From Bacteroidales bacterium (lineage in GTDB: Bacteria > Bacteroidota > Bacteroidia > Bacteroidales > Muribaculaceae): a stretch of 37,587 bases of DNA. The notes beneath the pieces are model-generated. The model saw only the letters and a program-made list of their open reading frames with translations. It made no database searches and was not told the origin of the DNA. Location of the stretch: assembly GCA_020859755.1 (NCBI GenBank), contig JAJBVP010000279.1:1-37587 (forward strand), written 5' to 3'. Shown one piece after another: positions 15,609 to 23,245 of the stretch (the first letter of the stretch is position 1; the number at the start of each line of letters is the position of its first letter). The translations under genes and the position numbers were made by a program.

Positions 15609-16301
15609 TTACTCTATGGCCCTTGCAGCCCGTTTCCATCTGTCGAGGGCGTCACCGGCGATGGTGCCGATGTCCCTGTCCAGCATTCCTGCGGTGATGT
15701 TGTTCCACACGTCCGTGAGCGTGTAATAACGTATGCTCAGGTACAGCCTGTTGAGTTTCTTGGAGAATGAGCCGAGCTTGTCGGACAACGCCCAAAGCGT
15801 CTGCGAGCGTTCCGCGCCTGTGAGCATGTTCGTTCTTCCTCCCGTGGCGATGGCTTCCTTCAGCAGCGTATAGACGGAGATCAGCTCCGTTGCCGTCTCA
15901 AGGTAGAGGTTGTTCATCGACATAGTGGCGACTATGCCCTGCGGATTGGAGCCGATGGCTTTCTTGAGCTTGCCCAGTGTGATGAAGATGCGCACGCCGT
16001 CCTCGTACAGCGTGGCGGACGCTTTCAACGATGAGGCGAAGCCGGAGGCGGTCTGCAGGTAGCCGGAGTATTTCTTCTCCCATTCGTGTATCTTGGTGAA
16101 CTCGGCGGCGATGGTGTTCTGCAGGGCGGCCGTCCGTGTCTGCGCGTCGGTCTGGTCTTTCACCTGCCCGTTGATTGCCTCGTTCCCTTCGGCGAGGGCG
16201 AGCCATTCCAGCGGGTTGGACACGACAAGCTGCGCCCTCGCCTGCAGGGAGGCAAGGACGGCAATGATGACTGTCAATATCTTAGCGGTTGGTAATCTCA
16301 T
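15609..16301 (-). CDS. Secreted helical protein, paralogue B (possible VirB5/TrbJ-like)
   Basis: 230 residues from the ATG at 16301; this start gives a signal peptide (LPTAKILTVIIAVLASLQARAQ), whereas a longer frame does not. The mature N-terminus (VVSNPLEWLALAEGNEAINGQVKDQTDAQTRTAALQNTIAAEF) resembles VirB5/TrbJ-like proteins, where helices rich in Gln/Thr follow a Pro-Leu. The end, from KKLNRLYLSIRYYTLTDVW, is similar to paralogue A. Its first 20 bases overlap the end of the PH-domain gene, so translation is probably coupled. A periplasmic or pilus-tip part of the transfer apparatus is my inference. Confidence 0.72.
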   Translation of the reverse strand: MRLPTAKILTVIIAVLASLQARAQLVVSNPLEWLALAEGNEAINGQVKDQTDAQTRTAALQNTIAAEFTKIHEWEKKYSGYLQTASGFASSLKASATLYEDGVRIFITLGKLKKAIGSNPQGIVATMSMNNLYLETATELISVYTLLKEAIATGGRTNMLTGAERSQTLWALSDKLGSFSKKLNRLYLSIRYYTLTDVWNNITAGMLDRDIGTIAGDALDRWKRAARAIE

Positions 16302-16782
16302 ATATTCCGTTTCTTTTGCGGCTCGCGCCCACACGTTCACGTATGAAGGGGATAAGGCTCGCACTCATATCCATGCCTGTCATGTCAAGGCGCGGAGTGG
16401 AACGGTCGCCGGAGTATATCTGTATGGTCTTCAGTCCGAATATCTGCTGGGAGAAACTGCTCTCTTCCCGGAAATCCACGATGCGGTAGAGTTCCATGAA
16501 GTCGCGGGTACGCCGGAACACGCCGTGCTCGTAGATGAACTGCTCGTCGGTGATGACGAACCTCATGCTCCTAAGATAGAGGAAGCGGTACACGAGGCAG
16601 ACGGCGATCGCCAGTGACGCCCACAGGAGGACGTTGCCCATGAACATGCCGTCGATGCCTGCCACGGCAAGCCCGGCAAGGCAGACGACGGTGATGATAA
16701 GGTCGTTGGCGAGGTACTGCCTCGCACGGGGACGGAATACCATCGTCCCGAAACTGTATGTTGGCTGTGGCCGTGTTTTCAT
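16282..16782 (-). CDS. Membrane protein with bacterial PH domain (bPH2/YdbT-like)
   Basis: 166 residues. Two membrane helices at about 26-46 and 49-68 (LIITVVCLAGLAVAGI, VLLWASLAIAVCLVYRFLYL) precede a bacterial PH domain: MRFVITDEQFIYEHGVFRRTRDFMELYRIVDFREESSFSQQIFGLKTIQIYSGDRSTP. This matches the bPH2 pattern, with a 'G...RR' strand, a 'L..I.D' strand, the FGL turn and the GD turn. The domain should face the cytoplasm. Function in this family is poorly known. Its start overlaps the primase-like stop by four bases (ATGA) and its end overlaps the next gene by 20 bases, so it is embedded in the operon. Confidence 0.8.
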   Translation of the reverse strand: MKTRPQPTYSFGTMVFRPRARQYLANDLIITVVCLAGLAVAGIDGMFMGNVLLWASLAIAVCLVYRFLYLRSMRFVITDEQFIYEHGVFRRTRDFMELYRIVDFREESSFSQQIFGLKTIQIYSGDRSTPRLDMTGMDMSASLIPFIRERVGASRKRNGIYEITNR

Positions 16783-18020
16783 CTTCTCATCCCTCTTGTT
16801 TGCGTTTCCTCGTTCTCCATGGGCTTGTCGAGCAGCTGGTCGTTCCAGTCCTTGTACCGGCCGTCGCAGGGTTCATATCCGATTCCCCGGCTGTCGATGC
16901 CTAACCTGTCACATATATCCCTGAAGTCGAAAGGCTCCATCGGCAGTTCGTGACGCTTGAAGCCTTTGGTCAGGTCGGTGACGACAAGTTTTTCCTTGTC
17001 CTTCGTCAGGTGGGAGGTGAACACCCTCCCGTCTTTCTGTAGGGCGAAGTTGACGGCGAACATCCGTCCGGCACGGTCTCGGTCAAAGCAGAGGTGATGG
17101 ATGGCTTCGGGTGTATGCTCTATCATCGACGAGAACTGTTTTTTGGTGGGTGAGCCGCCGGTTGACACATACACGGCATTGGCGAGGTCGTGGTAGCCCA
17201 CATTTCCCGGTTCGTTCATCTTTATCTGATAATAGGCCATCGCATCGAACGCACTCTCGAACCAATAGACATCCTGTGCCGCCCCGATGGGACGGGTGAA
17301 GCCCATATCGCTACGGTTGTTTTCCAGACGCGCAATCCAAAGACCTTCCGCTGCATTGCTGCCTGCCGCCATGCCCTTGTAGGCGGTCTTGCCCTCGGCA
17401 TTCGGCCTGCTGCGCTCCTCCAGTCCTACGATTTCCTTGCCCGGCCATGCGGCGAGTGACAAGGGGAACGAGAGGTTGGTGTATTTCTTGCCGTCACCCC
17501 GTTCTCTCGTAGCCAAAAAGAAATGGTCGGAGAAGGCCCGCTGGGTCTGGAGATTGATGCCCCTGTTCTGGAAGTAGGGATAGAACCGCTTTTGCGAGTC
17601 CCAGTCGCCGTTGACGAACGCCTGCGTCTCGTAATCGTAGATGTCGAAGGGGCGTGTCTCGCGCTGTCTCCCGAAGTCCCGTGGCGCACGTTCGGCCACG
17701 GGATGGTTCAGGAGGCGGTTGCAGACAAGGTTGACGAGCCTGTCGGTTGACATTCCCGGACGGTATTCGGCGAAAAGGTTCGGGTGCTCCTTGATGAAGC
17801 TGATGACATTGTAGTTTTTTATCTCAGGGGGCTGGAAGCAGCACAGGCCGTTGGCGGTCACTATGAACTTGTCGCCATGCACACGCTTCCCGTCGCTGCC
17901 GATACGGACGTAGGAGGGATAGCGCATGCCGTCCCTGCGGTTGAGCCGGTAGCCGGCGTCCACTAGCAAGTCCTGGATGTTCACCCTGCTCTTGAAATCG
18001 TCGTATGTTAGTTCTGACAT
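16779..18020 (-). CDS. Toprim/primase-like protein
   Basis: 413 residues. Residues 10-80 (SRVNIQDLLVDAGYRLNRRDG, KFIVTANGLCCFQPPEIKNYNVISFI) resemble the DnaG-type N-terminal region but lack a full zinc-finger cysteine set. Residues 248-325 form the Toprim domain: VYWFESAFDAMAYY supplies E255 and D259, and CFDRDRAGRM supplies the D313/D315 pair. The family includes the TraP-type primases of Bacteroides conjugative transposons, which start DNA synthesis on transferred single strands. The same role is inferred here. The gene begins 21 bases after the 540-residue gene and shares ATGA with the PH-domain gene. Confidence 0.8.
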   Translation of the reverse strand: MSELTYDDFKSRVNIQDLLVDAGYRLNRRDGMRYPSYVRIGSDGKRVHGDKFIVTANGLCCFQPPEIKNYNVISFIKEHPNLFAEYRPGMSTDRLVNLVCNRLLNHPVAERAPRDFGRQRETRPFDIYDYETQAFVNGDWDSQKRFYPYFQNRGINLQTQRAFSDHFFLATRERGDGKKYTNLSFPLSLAAWPGKEIVGLEERSRPNAEGKTAYKGMAAGSNAAEGLWIARLENNRSDMGFTRPIGAAQDVYWFESAFDAMAYYQIKMNEPGNVGYHDLANAVYVSTGGSPTKKQFSSMIEHTPEAIHHLCFDRDRAGRMFAVNFALQKDGRVFTSHLTKDKEKLVVTDLTKGFKRHELPMEPFDFRDICDRLGIDSRGIGYEPCDGRYKDWNDQLLDKPMENEETQTRGMRR

Positions 18021-18041
18021 GGCCGTTGGTTCGTGTTATTG

Positions 18042-19664
18042 TTAAAGGCCGTGCCCCATGCCGGGGACACGGTCGTCGGGAAGGTTCCTCATGGCGTCGA
18101 ACTGACGCGCCGCCACATCTGCGGGGCTGTCCACTCCCGGCTTGAAATAGACGTGCGGCATGGGACCACGGTGTCCTTCCACATAGATGTCGGGCATGGG
18201 ACGGGGACCACGGAGGAGGTCATGCGTCACCACGGCTCCGGCAAGCAGGGCGGCTGAGATTTTCGTACCGAGACCCACGGGATAGCGGTCTTTCATATCC
18301 ACCTCCTTGAAGACCTTTGAAAAGAGCTTCATGCGGTGCAGGTCGTCCAGTGCCATGAATTTCTCGTACTGTTTCTGCGAGATCTCGTGGCTCACCACCT
18401 CGCCGTCGATGACGGCGGTCATACGGTATTTCGCCTCTCCCTCGCCCTGCACGGGTTCCACACGGATATCATCGACGGTGACTTCACGGCCGTGGCGTCC
18501 TTCGCGGAACCATCCCTTGTTCTCGTCTATGAGGCTCAGGTCGTTGCCGTCCATGACCACGCCGCCTTTGGGCAGGTTGTCACGGAGCGACGGCTCTCGC
18601 TCCACCTGATACTCCTGCGGATTCGTCTCCTGACGGTAATATTCGTCCTGTCGGGTAATCTGCCGGTCAAGGTCAGCCTGCACTTCGGGATGTAGTTTGA
18701 TGTCTATCAGCTTGTCGCTGTTGAGTATGTCCATCGTGACGGCATCGGCAAAGTCCTCCTTGATGACTCCGTTGAGTGTCTCAAGGCGTTTGGCTATAGG
18801 CTGGTCTTTGATGGAGTTGGAGGTCAGCACAGCCACTTCTTCATCGGAGAGGTTGTACTGCAAGTCCGCTTCCAGTGCCGATGATTGTATGGTGACGGTC
18901 TTTTTCTCCGCATCCACCAATATGCCGTGGCTTGCCAGTACCTCCTGCCATTTCTCGTTGGAGAAATAGACATCCGAGGTGATGGCTTCCTTATACGGGA
19001 TGGCGGGTGCGGTCGGTCTCTGCGTCTGCTTGACAGGGGTTATCACCGTCTGTAGTTCGGCAAGCACATCTTTCCCCGCCACGGGTGCGGTGTTGTAGCC
19101 CTTGTAATAGAAGCCGTAGCCGCCGGATTGCAACTCTCCGGGCTTCATGCGCCCGTCGGGACGGTTCGGCACCATAGGTGCGCCGGGATAATAGAGTTGG
19201 CCTCCGATGCGACGCAAGTGGAATCCCTCCTGCATCCTCGGAGTCCATCCCAAAAACGACCAGCCCATCATGTGATGCGGCGGTACGGGAAAGCGGCGGT
19301 ACGGTGCAATCCTGCCATATTCGCCCACGCCGACGCGGTAGCCGTGCAAGCCCATCGCCACACGACCGTTGGCGTTGCGGGCATGGACAAAATCTTTCGG
19401 CATGTCGAAGTCTGCGGCGACAATGCTCGCAAATGTGTTGTATGCCTTGCGGTTGGCGGTGTTGGTACCCCAGTCGGTGAGGGCTTTCAGCTGTTTCTCT
19501 GTGATGGGATAGTTCAGCAACGGGGAATCATGCCCCTGCACGAGCAAGGCGAAACCGTTGCTGCTTGCGGCCACATGAGCCTGCATCCCGTTCCGGAGCA
19601 GGATGTCCTGCAGTTCGGGCGTCAGCTCAAGGGGGCGCGGATTGGTGTTTGTCCTTATAGGCAT
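18042..19664 (-). CDS. Conjugative-element protein, 540 residues (DUF3945/DUF4099-like modules)
   Basis: No enzymatic motif is seen. Residues 10-110 (LELTPELQDILLRNGMQAHV, SPLLNYPITEKQLKALTDWG, YNTFASIVAADFDMP) look like one module. Residues 110-200 are rich in Gly/Tyr/Pro/Arg. Residues 235-310 (SDVYFSNEKWQEVLASHGILVDAEKKTVTI, YNLSDEEVAVLTSN) form a helical module. Residues 385-460 (GWFREGRHGREVTVDDIRVE, KYRMTAVIDGEVVSHEISQKQYEKFMALDDLHRMKLFSKVF) form a compact domain that I associate with DUF3945-type proteins of Bacteroidetes conjugative elements. The last 70 residues are Pro/Gly-rich with a hydrophobic patch (KISAALLAGAVV). It may be another polyvalent protein. Assignment to named families is uncertain. 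Confidence 0.65.
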   Translation of the reverse strand: MPIRTNTNPRPLELTPELQDILLRNGMQAHVAASSNGFALLVQGHDSPLLNYPITEKQLKALTDWGTNTANRKAYNTFASIVAADFDMPKDFVHARNANGRVAMGLHGYRVGVGEYGRIAPYRRFPVPPHHMMGWSFLGWTPRMQEGFHLRRIGGQLYYPGAPMVPNRPDGRMKPGELQSGGYGFYYKGYNTAPVAGKDVLAELQTVITPVKQTQRPTAPAIPYKEAITSDVYFSNEKWQEVLASHGILVDAEKKTVTIQSSALEADLQYNLSDEEVAVLTSNSIKDQPIAKRLETLNGVIKEDFADAVTMDILNSDKLIDIKLHPEVQADLDRQITRQDEYYRQETNPQEYQVEREPSLRDNLPKGGVVMDGNDLSLIDENKGWFREGRHGREVTVDDIRVEPVQGEGEAKYRMTAVIDGEVVSHEISQKQYEKFMALDDLHRMKLFSKVFKEVDMKDRYPVGLGTKISAALLAGAVVTHDLLRGPRPMPDIYVEGHRGPMPHVYFKPGVDSPADVAARQFDAMRNLPDDRVPGMGHGL

Positions 19665-19677
19665 GATGTTGTCTTGT

Positions 19678-19896
19678 TTATGCGTTTCCGTTTTCCATCG
19701 CCTCGTCGAGCAGGGCGTTCCTCATTTCCATGAAGGCGGCCGCCGATTCCTCAAGGTTCGGGTCAAGCCCCTTGCGGTGGCAGTACCATTCGTATTCCTG
19801 CGACAGCTCGCGCGAGTGGTGGCTGATATATTCTTTCCAGCCGTATTCGCCGGACTGCACTTTCTCGATGAGTTTCTCTTCGGGTTCGTATTTCAT
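19678..19896 (-). CDS. Small acidic helical protein, 72 residues
   Basis: The sequence is a run of amphipathic, acidic helices (KYEPEEKLIEKVQSGEYGW, HHSRELSQEYEWYCHRKGLDP, EESAAAFMEMRNALLDEAME). Similar short proteins occur widely in Bacteroidales conjugative elements as conserved hypotheticals; I recognise the type but no function. Spacing of 12 and 13 bases to its neighbours in the same direction shows it belongs to the operon. Confidence 0.75.
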   Translation of the reverse strand: MKYEPEEKLIEKVQSGEYGWKEYISHHSRELSQEYEWYCHRKGLDPNLEESAAAFMEMRNALLDEAMENGNA

Positions 19897-19908
19897 TTTG
19901 CCTGCGGT

Positions 19909-20655
19909 TTAGTGTTTGAGGGTCATGTTGTTGCGCTTGCGCATCTCTTCCCACAGTTCCTCGGTGTAGGATGCTTCGGGAACATAGTCGAGGTTGCCAT
20001 CGTTGTCGGCGACCCAGCAGCCGTTCAGTCCGAAGTTGTATCTGCCGAAGCCCTGCCGCTGTTCCTCGCGCCATTTCTTCTCGTCGCCGCGTGTGAGGCG
20101 CACGCCTGTCTTTTCATTGAGGTCGATGCCGATGGTGTAGAGGTCATCGCCGTCCATGACGGTGACGGGCAGTCCTTTCTGCAGGCAGGTCAGCTCGGCG
20201 TTGGTGAGCTTCATCTCGTTGGCGGCGTATTCGAGGTTGCGGCCGATGACGGGTGTGGGAACGTAGATGATCTGGTTGGTGCCCTGGTCTATCTGGTGGA
20301 AAGCCTGTATCTCCCTTCCTTCGGGTGTAGTGACGGGGGCGATGACGGGACGGTGTTCAAGGAGTGCCTTGCGCTCCTCCTCCGTGAAACGGTCAAGCCG
20401 TCCGGCTTTGAGCTGCGGGTAGAACACCACGTCCACGCTGCTGTCATCCATGCGGATGAACGCGAAACGGGTACGGGCATGGATTTCCTCTCCGCTTTCG
20501 TCGGTGACATGGATGGGAAGAACCGGGGAACGGCGGCCGTCGAGGATGTCCTCTATCGCCTTTTGTGGCAGGTCTTCAAGCATCTCCTGTGTCAGACCGA
20601 ATCTTTCGAGTATGCCGTATGGCAGTTCCTCGCTTTGAAATCTCTGAATCTTCAT
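19909..20655 (-). CDS. DUF4099/DUF3945-like protein, first gene of the long operon
   Basis: 248 residues from the ATG at 20655. A longer frame starts at 20688, inside the promoter box, and is rejected. Residues 1-90 (SEELPYGILERFGLTQEMLEDLPQKAIEDILDGRRSPVLPI, ARTRFAFIRMDDSSVDVVFYPQ) match the DUF4099 layout. Residues 90-190 (RFTEEERKALLEHRPVIAPV, QIDQGTNQIIYVPTPVIGRNL, LTNAELTCLQKGLPVTVMDGDDLYTIGIDLNEKTGV) repeat a pattern in which a short helix precedes a 'l..G.p' turn, as in DUF3945 repeats. The C-terminal third is Trp/Arg/Gly-rich. These domains are typical of Bacteroidetes mobile elements and lack known activity. As first gene it may be the most expressed of the set. Confidence 0.68.
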   Translation of the reverse strand: MKIQRFQSEELPYGILERFGLTQEMLEDLPQKAIEDILDGRRSPVLPIHVTDESGEEIHARTRFAFIRMDDSSVDVVFYPQLKAGRLDRFTEEERKALLEHRPVIAPVTTPEGREIQAFHQIDQGTNQIIYVPTPVIGRNLEYAANEMKLTNAELTCLQKGLPVTVMDGDDLYTIGIDLNEKTGVRLTRGDEKKWREEQRQGFGRYNFGLNGCWVADNDGNLDYVPEASYTEELWEEMRKRNNMTLKH

Positions 20656-20685
20656 TTTTATAATTTTTATGGGTTGTCGTTTCCG

Positions 20686-20693
20686 CAAAATTA
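20686..20693 (-). promoter_or_regulatory. Promoter of the long minus-strand operon
   Basis: On the minus strand the sequence reads TAATTTTG, matching TAnnTTTG. It lies 31 bases before the ATG at 20655, leaving a short leader. No perfect TTG is seen 20 bases upstream. Regulator half-sites start 31 bases upstream of it at 20724. Confidence 0.6.
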
Positions 20694-20723
20694 TATGCGC
20701 CGTTCCGATTCTGAGGTATTTAT

Positions 20724-20833
20724 AAGTATGATTGTATTGTGGTTTATGCTTATTTAATATAAGACGCTACAATCATACTTGCTTTCATACTCTGACAACA
20801 TAAAAATGAGTATTACAGGATTTTAGAGTATGA
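20724..20833. promoter_or_regulatory. Array of AGTATGA half-sites between divergent promoters
   Basis: A perfect 13-bp inverted repeat, AAGTATGATTGTA at 20724-20736 and TACAATCATACTT at 20768-20780, has a 31-base spacer. A second, related pair lies beside it: TCATACTCTGA (20785-20795) and TTAGAGTATGA (20823-20833), 10 of 11 matching. All four sites share the core AGTATGA. They fill the space between the operon promoter (20686-20693) and the M23 promoter (20889-20896), so they are likely binding sites for a regulator of both. The regulator gene is not evident in the window. Confidence 0.6.
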
Positions 20834-20888
20834 TATTTGTTACAACTGAATATGCAATGTAATATGATATTGTTTTATATAGGTTTAT

Positions 20889-20896
20889 TACCTTTG
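20889..20896 (+). promoter_or_regulatory. Promoter of the secreted M23 gene, abutting its start codon
   Basis: TACCTTTG ends only four bases before the ATG at 20901. With the usual Bacteroidetes geometry transcription would start at or near the A of the ATG, so the mRNA may have no leader. No clear TTG -33 element lies 19-21 bases upstream. Confidence 0.6.
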
Positions 20897-20900
20897 CACC

Positions 20901-21548
20901 ATGTTAAGGATATTATTGATTACAGCGGGACTGTGCTGCAGCATGACAGCGTTGGCACAGTTTCATACGGTAACGCCCCACACGGCACGTTATAGAATCG
21001 AGCGTGTCGAACAGGGGACGGCAGGGAAAACAAAAGAAGTGACGGAAAAGGCGGTGGTGGAAGAGACATCGACTGATACCGCTTCCATGCGGAAACAGTG
21101 GATAGACAGCTACCTGAGCGTGTCCTATCCGCTGAAGGAGATTTATGTCACTTCGCCTTTCGGTGTGCGTACAGACCCTTTCACGAAAAAACGCAAGAGG
21201 CACAACGGTCTGGACTTGAGGGCTGACCGCTGCGAGACCTACGCCATGATGCACGGCATCGTGGTGAAGGCGGGACAGGACAGGGTGTCCGGGAAATATG
21301 TCACCGTGCGACACGGTGATTTCTCGGTCAGCTATTGCCATTTGTCGGAATGGCGAGTGAAGAAGGGTGACTGCGTGAGGCCGGGGGATGTGGTGGGTAT
21401 AAGCGGTAGCACAGGCCGCTCGACCGGTCCGCATCTGCACCTGACTGTCCGGCTGGGGCGGAGGCACATCAACCCGGTAGTATTGCTTCAGTTTATCGAC
21501 GAGACACGACGGCGGGCGTTGGAAAAGCTCTCCGATTACAGCCTTTGA
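20901..21548 (+). CDS. Secreted M23 family peptidoglycan endopeptidase
   Basis: 215 residues. Residues 1-20 are a signal peptide (LRILLITAGLCCSMTALAQ). Residues 82-195 form an M23/LytM domain with all zinc ligands: H101 and D105 in HNGLD, H147 in YCHLS, and H178/H180 in PHLHL. The family cuts peptide cross-links in peptidoglycan, here in the periplasm. It is read away from the long operon from a shared control region, so it is probably part of the same transfer system. It contrasts with the cytoplasmic-start M23 protein at 5971-7539 and the inactive one at 12418-13242. The start is set by the signal peptide; the next ATG would delete it. Confidence 0.88.
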   Translation: MLRILLITAGLCCSMTALAQFHTVTPHTARYRIERVEQGTAGKTKEVTEKAVVEETSTDTASMRKQWIDSYLSVSYPLKEIYVTSPFGVRTDPFTKKRKRHNGLDLRADRCETYAMMHGIVVKAGQDRVSGKYVTVRHGDFSVSYCHLSEWRVKKGDCVRPGDVVGISGSTGRSTGPHLHLTVRLGRRHINPVVLLQFIDETRRRALEKLSDYSL

Positions 21549-21635
21549 CACGCTGCTTATTACCTCAAAAACGCTTTTTTGCCGATTTCCGGCACGGCTC
21601 TTTCATTTAAAACAAAAATAGAGACATATTTTCCC

Positions 21636-21668
21636 TTACCCGATTCATAGAGAATCGGGTAATTTTTT
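21636..21668 (+). terminator. Terminator inside the insertion sequence
   Basis: TTACCCGATTC (21636-21646) pairs perfectly with GAATCGGGTAA (21652-21662), a five-base loop lies between, and six Ts follow (21663-21668). It acts on rightward transcription, so it stops read-through from the M23 gene into the strand antisense to the transposase. Confidence 0.8.
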
Positions 21669-21717
21669 CGATGTTGTATGTCAGCAATTTATCTTCCTTT
21701 CAAAATCGTATTATTTT

Positions 21718-22956
21718 TTATTTTTGGCTCAGAAAACGAAGTAGTCGCGTAAAGCTCATGGACACATATCTCATCAACTCCGCCATTCCTTTTCTTTTGT
21801 CAGACCGCTTTTTACGAAGACCTTTCCATATTGAAAATACCGAGTAGACTATTCTCTGGATGGTGTCAAGGTTGCGTGCAGCTTTGGCCGATTTGCGTTT
21901 TATTCTGTCTTGCAGGAGATTGACGTCCATCCCCCAGTGCATGCTCTCTATTGACCAGTGGTCTCGCACGTATGCACCAAGAACCGGTGTGTCAGTGGAC
22001 AGACTGCTCACATACAACCTTTTTTCGGCGGTACGCGCGCCCGTTGACTTCCTTATCGTGGCGGCCTCATATTCTATTATCGTCATATTGCCGCCCCACT
22101 TCTCCATGTCAGCTATAACTTCAAGCCCGTCGTAGACACGATAAGTCCGGGTCTCGATTCTGCCGTGTCCGAATTCCGGTCCCTCGGCATATGTATAAAC
22201 CGGCGTGAGTCCCTTAAGTCTGTCCTCCACGCCGTAGCGCAGGGAAGGCTGGTTGGCCTTTAGTTCTATCAGGAAATCGCCCCCGTTCTTCCTGATTTTG
22301 TCAATGATTTCCTTCTGCATGGACATGGCGTCGGCTGTGACGACCTTTCCTGTGATATCGATTTTGTCAATAAGCTGCGGGACGGCCTTTATCTCATTGC
22401 TCTTTTCCTGACAGGCCTCTGTTGCCAGCGTGATGCCGGTATTGAATGAATATGCCGACACTATATCCGGATTGCGACCGTTTTCCTGAACCGTGCCACG
22501 CTCGGCCTTGCCGTCGATGCAGATTATTTCTCCGATACCTGATTCATCAAGCAGCTCCCTGTGATACTTCTCTGCGAACTCCTGCATGCTGCCGGCCATG
22601 CCCAGATCATTGATGCCATTCTCTATACGGCACAGCGTCGGTTCCGACGGCACTCCGTTCCTGAGCATCCCAAGCTTGCGTAACTTGTTGAGATTGTGTC
22701 TGCCGAACTCGATTATCTCAGCGCGTCCGACACACTTCGATGCCCGTGCAAAAAACATCAGCATGATGATGTCTTCAAGGCGATGACGAATATTGCCCCT
22801 GTCTGTCCTGCGGAAATCAGGGACGGACGCGGCAAAATCCATCAGTCTGTCAAAGATGCTGCACCCAGTTTCTAATTTATTTTGTATTTTTACGGTGTGT
22901 TTTGGCGCGTCTGCGCCGGACGAACTTACTTGGTCAAGTGACATGATTTTATTCAT
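21718..22956 (-). CDS. ISAs1-family transposase
   Basis: 412 residues. The N-terminal part carries the family's DDE_Tnp-associated region (FDRLMDFAASVPDFRRTDRGNIRHRLEDIIMLMFFA, with SEPTLCRIE). The catalytic residues are visible in family context: D148 in CIDGKAERG, D209 in VVTADAMSMQKEI, and E337 in RDHWSIESMHWGMDV. The length is usual for the family and the frame is unbroken, so it is probably active. A second ATG four codons downstream (22944) is an alternative start. A TTG-N20-TAACTTTA promoter lies just upstream. Confidence 0.93.
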   Translation of the reverse strand: MNKIMSLDQVSSSGADAPKHTVKIQNKLETGCSIFDRLMDFAASVPDFRRTDRGNIRHRLEDIIMLMFFARASKCVGRAEIIEFGRHNLNKLRKLGMLRNGVPSEPTLCRIENGINDLGMAGSMQEFAEKYHRELLDESGIGEIICIDGKAERGTVQENGRNPDIVSAYSFNTGITLATEACQEKSNEIKAVPQLIDKIDITGKVVTADAMSMQKEIIDKIRKNGGDFLIELKANQPSLRYGVEDRLKGLTPVYTYAEGPEFGHGRIETRTYRVYDGLEVIADMEKWGGNMTIIEYEAATIRKSTGARTAEKRLYVSSLSTDTPVLGAYVRDHWSIESMHWGMDVNLLQDRIKRKSAKAARNLDTIQRIVYSVFSIWKGLRKKRSDKRKGMAELMRYVSMSFTRLLRFLSQK

Positions 22957-22976
22957 AACTAATTGATTTGCAACTA

Positions 22977-23007
22977 TAAAGTTACGAAAAATCTGTCATT
23001 TGACCAA
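22977..23007 (-). promoter_or_regulatory. Transposase promoter
   Basis: On the minus strand a TTG (23005-23007) is followed by a 20-base spacer and TAACTTTA (22977-22984), close to the Bacteroidetes TTTG-N20-TAnnTTTG form. It lies about 20 bases before the transposase ATG. Confidence 0.5.
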
Positions 23008-23209
23008 TTTTTATATCGCTTATTTTGCTGGTAATTAGAAATTTAAGCATTCGTTGTCTATTCCTCAAAAATCAGACATGATAGGGGATATCATAAAAAA
23101 TGAGGACAAAAAAACATGGGTGCTCGCTATAAAATAATAATATTCTCCGAAGTGAAAGACAATTTTAAATGAAAGAGCCGTGGATTTCCGGCAGTTTTCC
23201 TTTGAAAAA

Positions 23210-23241
23210 TTTGCAGGATTGAAATAAAAGCAGTACCTTTG
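23210..23241 (+). promoter_or_regulatory. Promoter of RNA copy 1 and the abi gene
   Basis: TTTG at 23210-23213, a 20-base spacer, then TACCTTTG at 23234-23241, a full match to the Bacteroidetes consensus. The stretch GATTGAAATAAAAGCAG before the -7 box recurs almost unchanged before the second RNA. Transcription should start near 23246. The insertion sequence ends just 18 bases before the -33 element and leaves the promoter whole. Confidence 0.8.
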
Positions 23242-23245
23242 CAGC

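Larger units (their letters stand above)
21584..23191 (-). mobile_element. Complete ISAs1-family insertion sequence with 9-bp target duplication
   Basis: The element proper runs 21593-23182 (1590 bases). Its ends are a perfect 20-bp inverted repeat starting CACGGCTCTTTC (21593-21612 and the complement at 23163-23182). The flanks are a perfect 9-bp direct repeat, GATTTCCGG, at 21584-21592 and 23183-23191, the mark of transposition. Inside is one transposase gene on the minus strand with its own promoter, and a rightward terminator near the left end. Removing the element and one repeat copy rejoins the region between the M23 gene and the promoter of the first RNA. Perfect repeats suggest a recent insertion. 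Confidence 0.9.

Noticed and set aside
19603-20757. 384-codon plus-strand open frame
   Set aside because: It lies antisense to three real genes (540-, 72- and 248-residue proteins). Its residue make-up is biased (Phe/Val/Leu/His repeats) and matches no family. It is a shadow of GC-rich codons.
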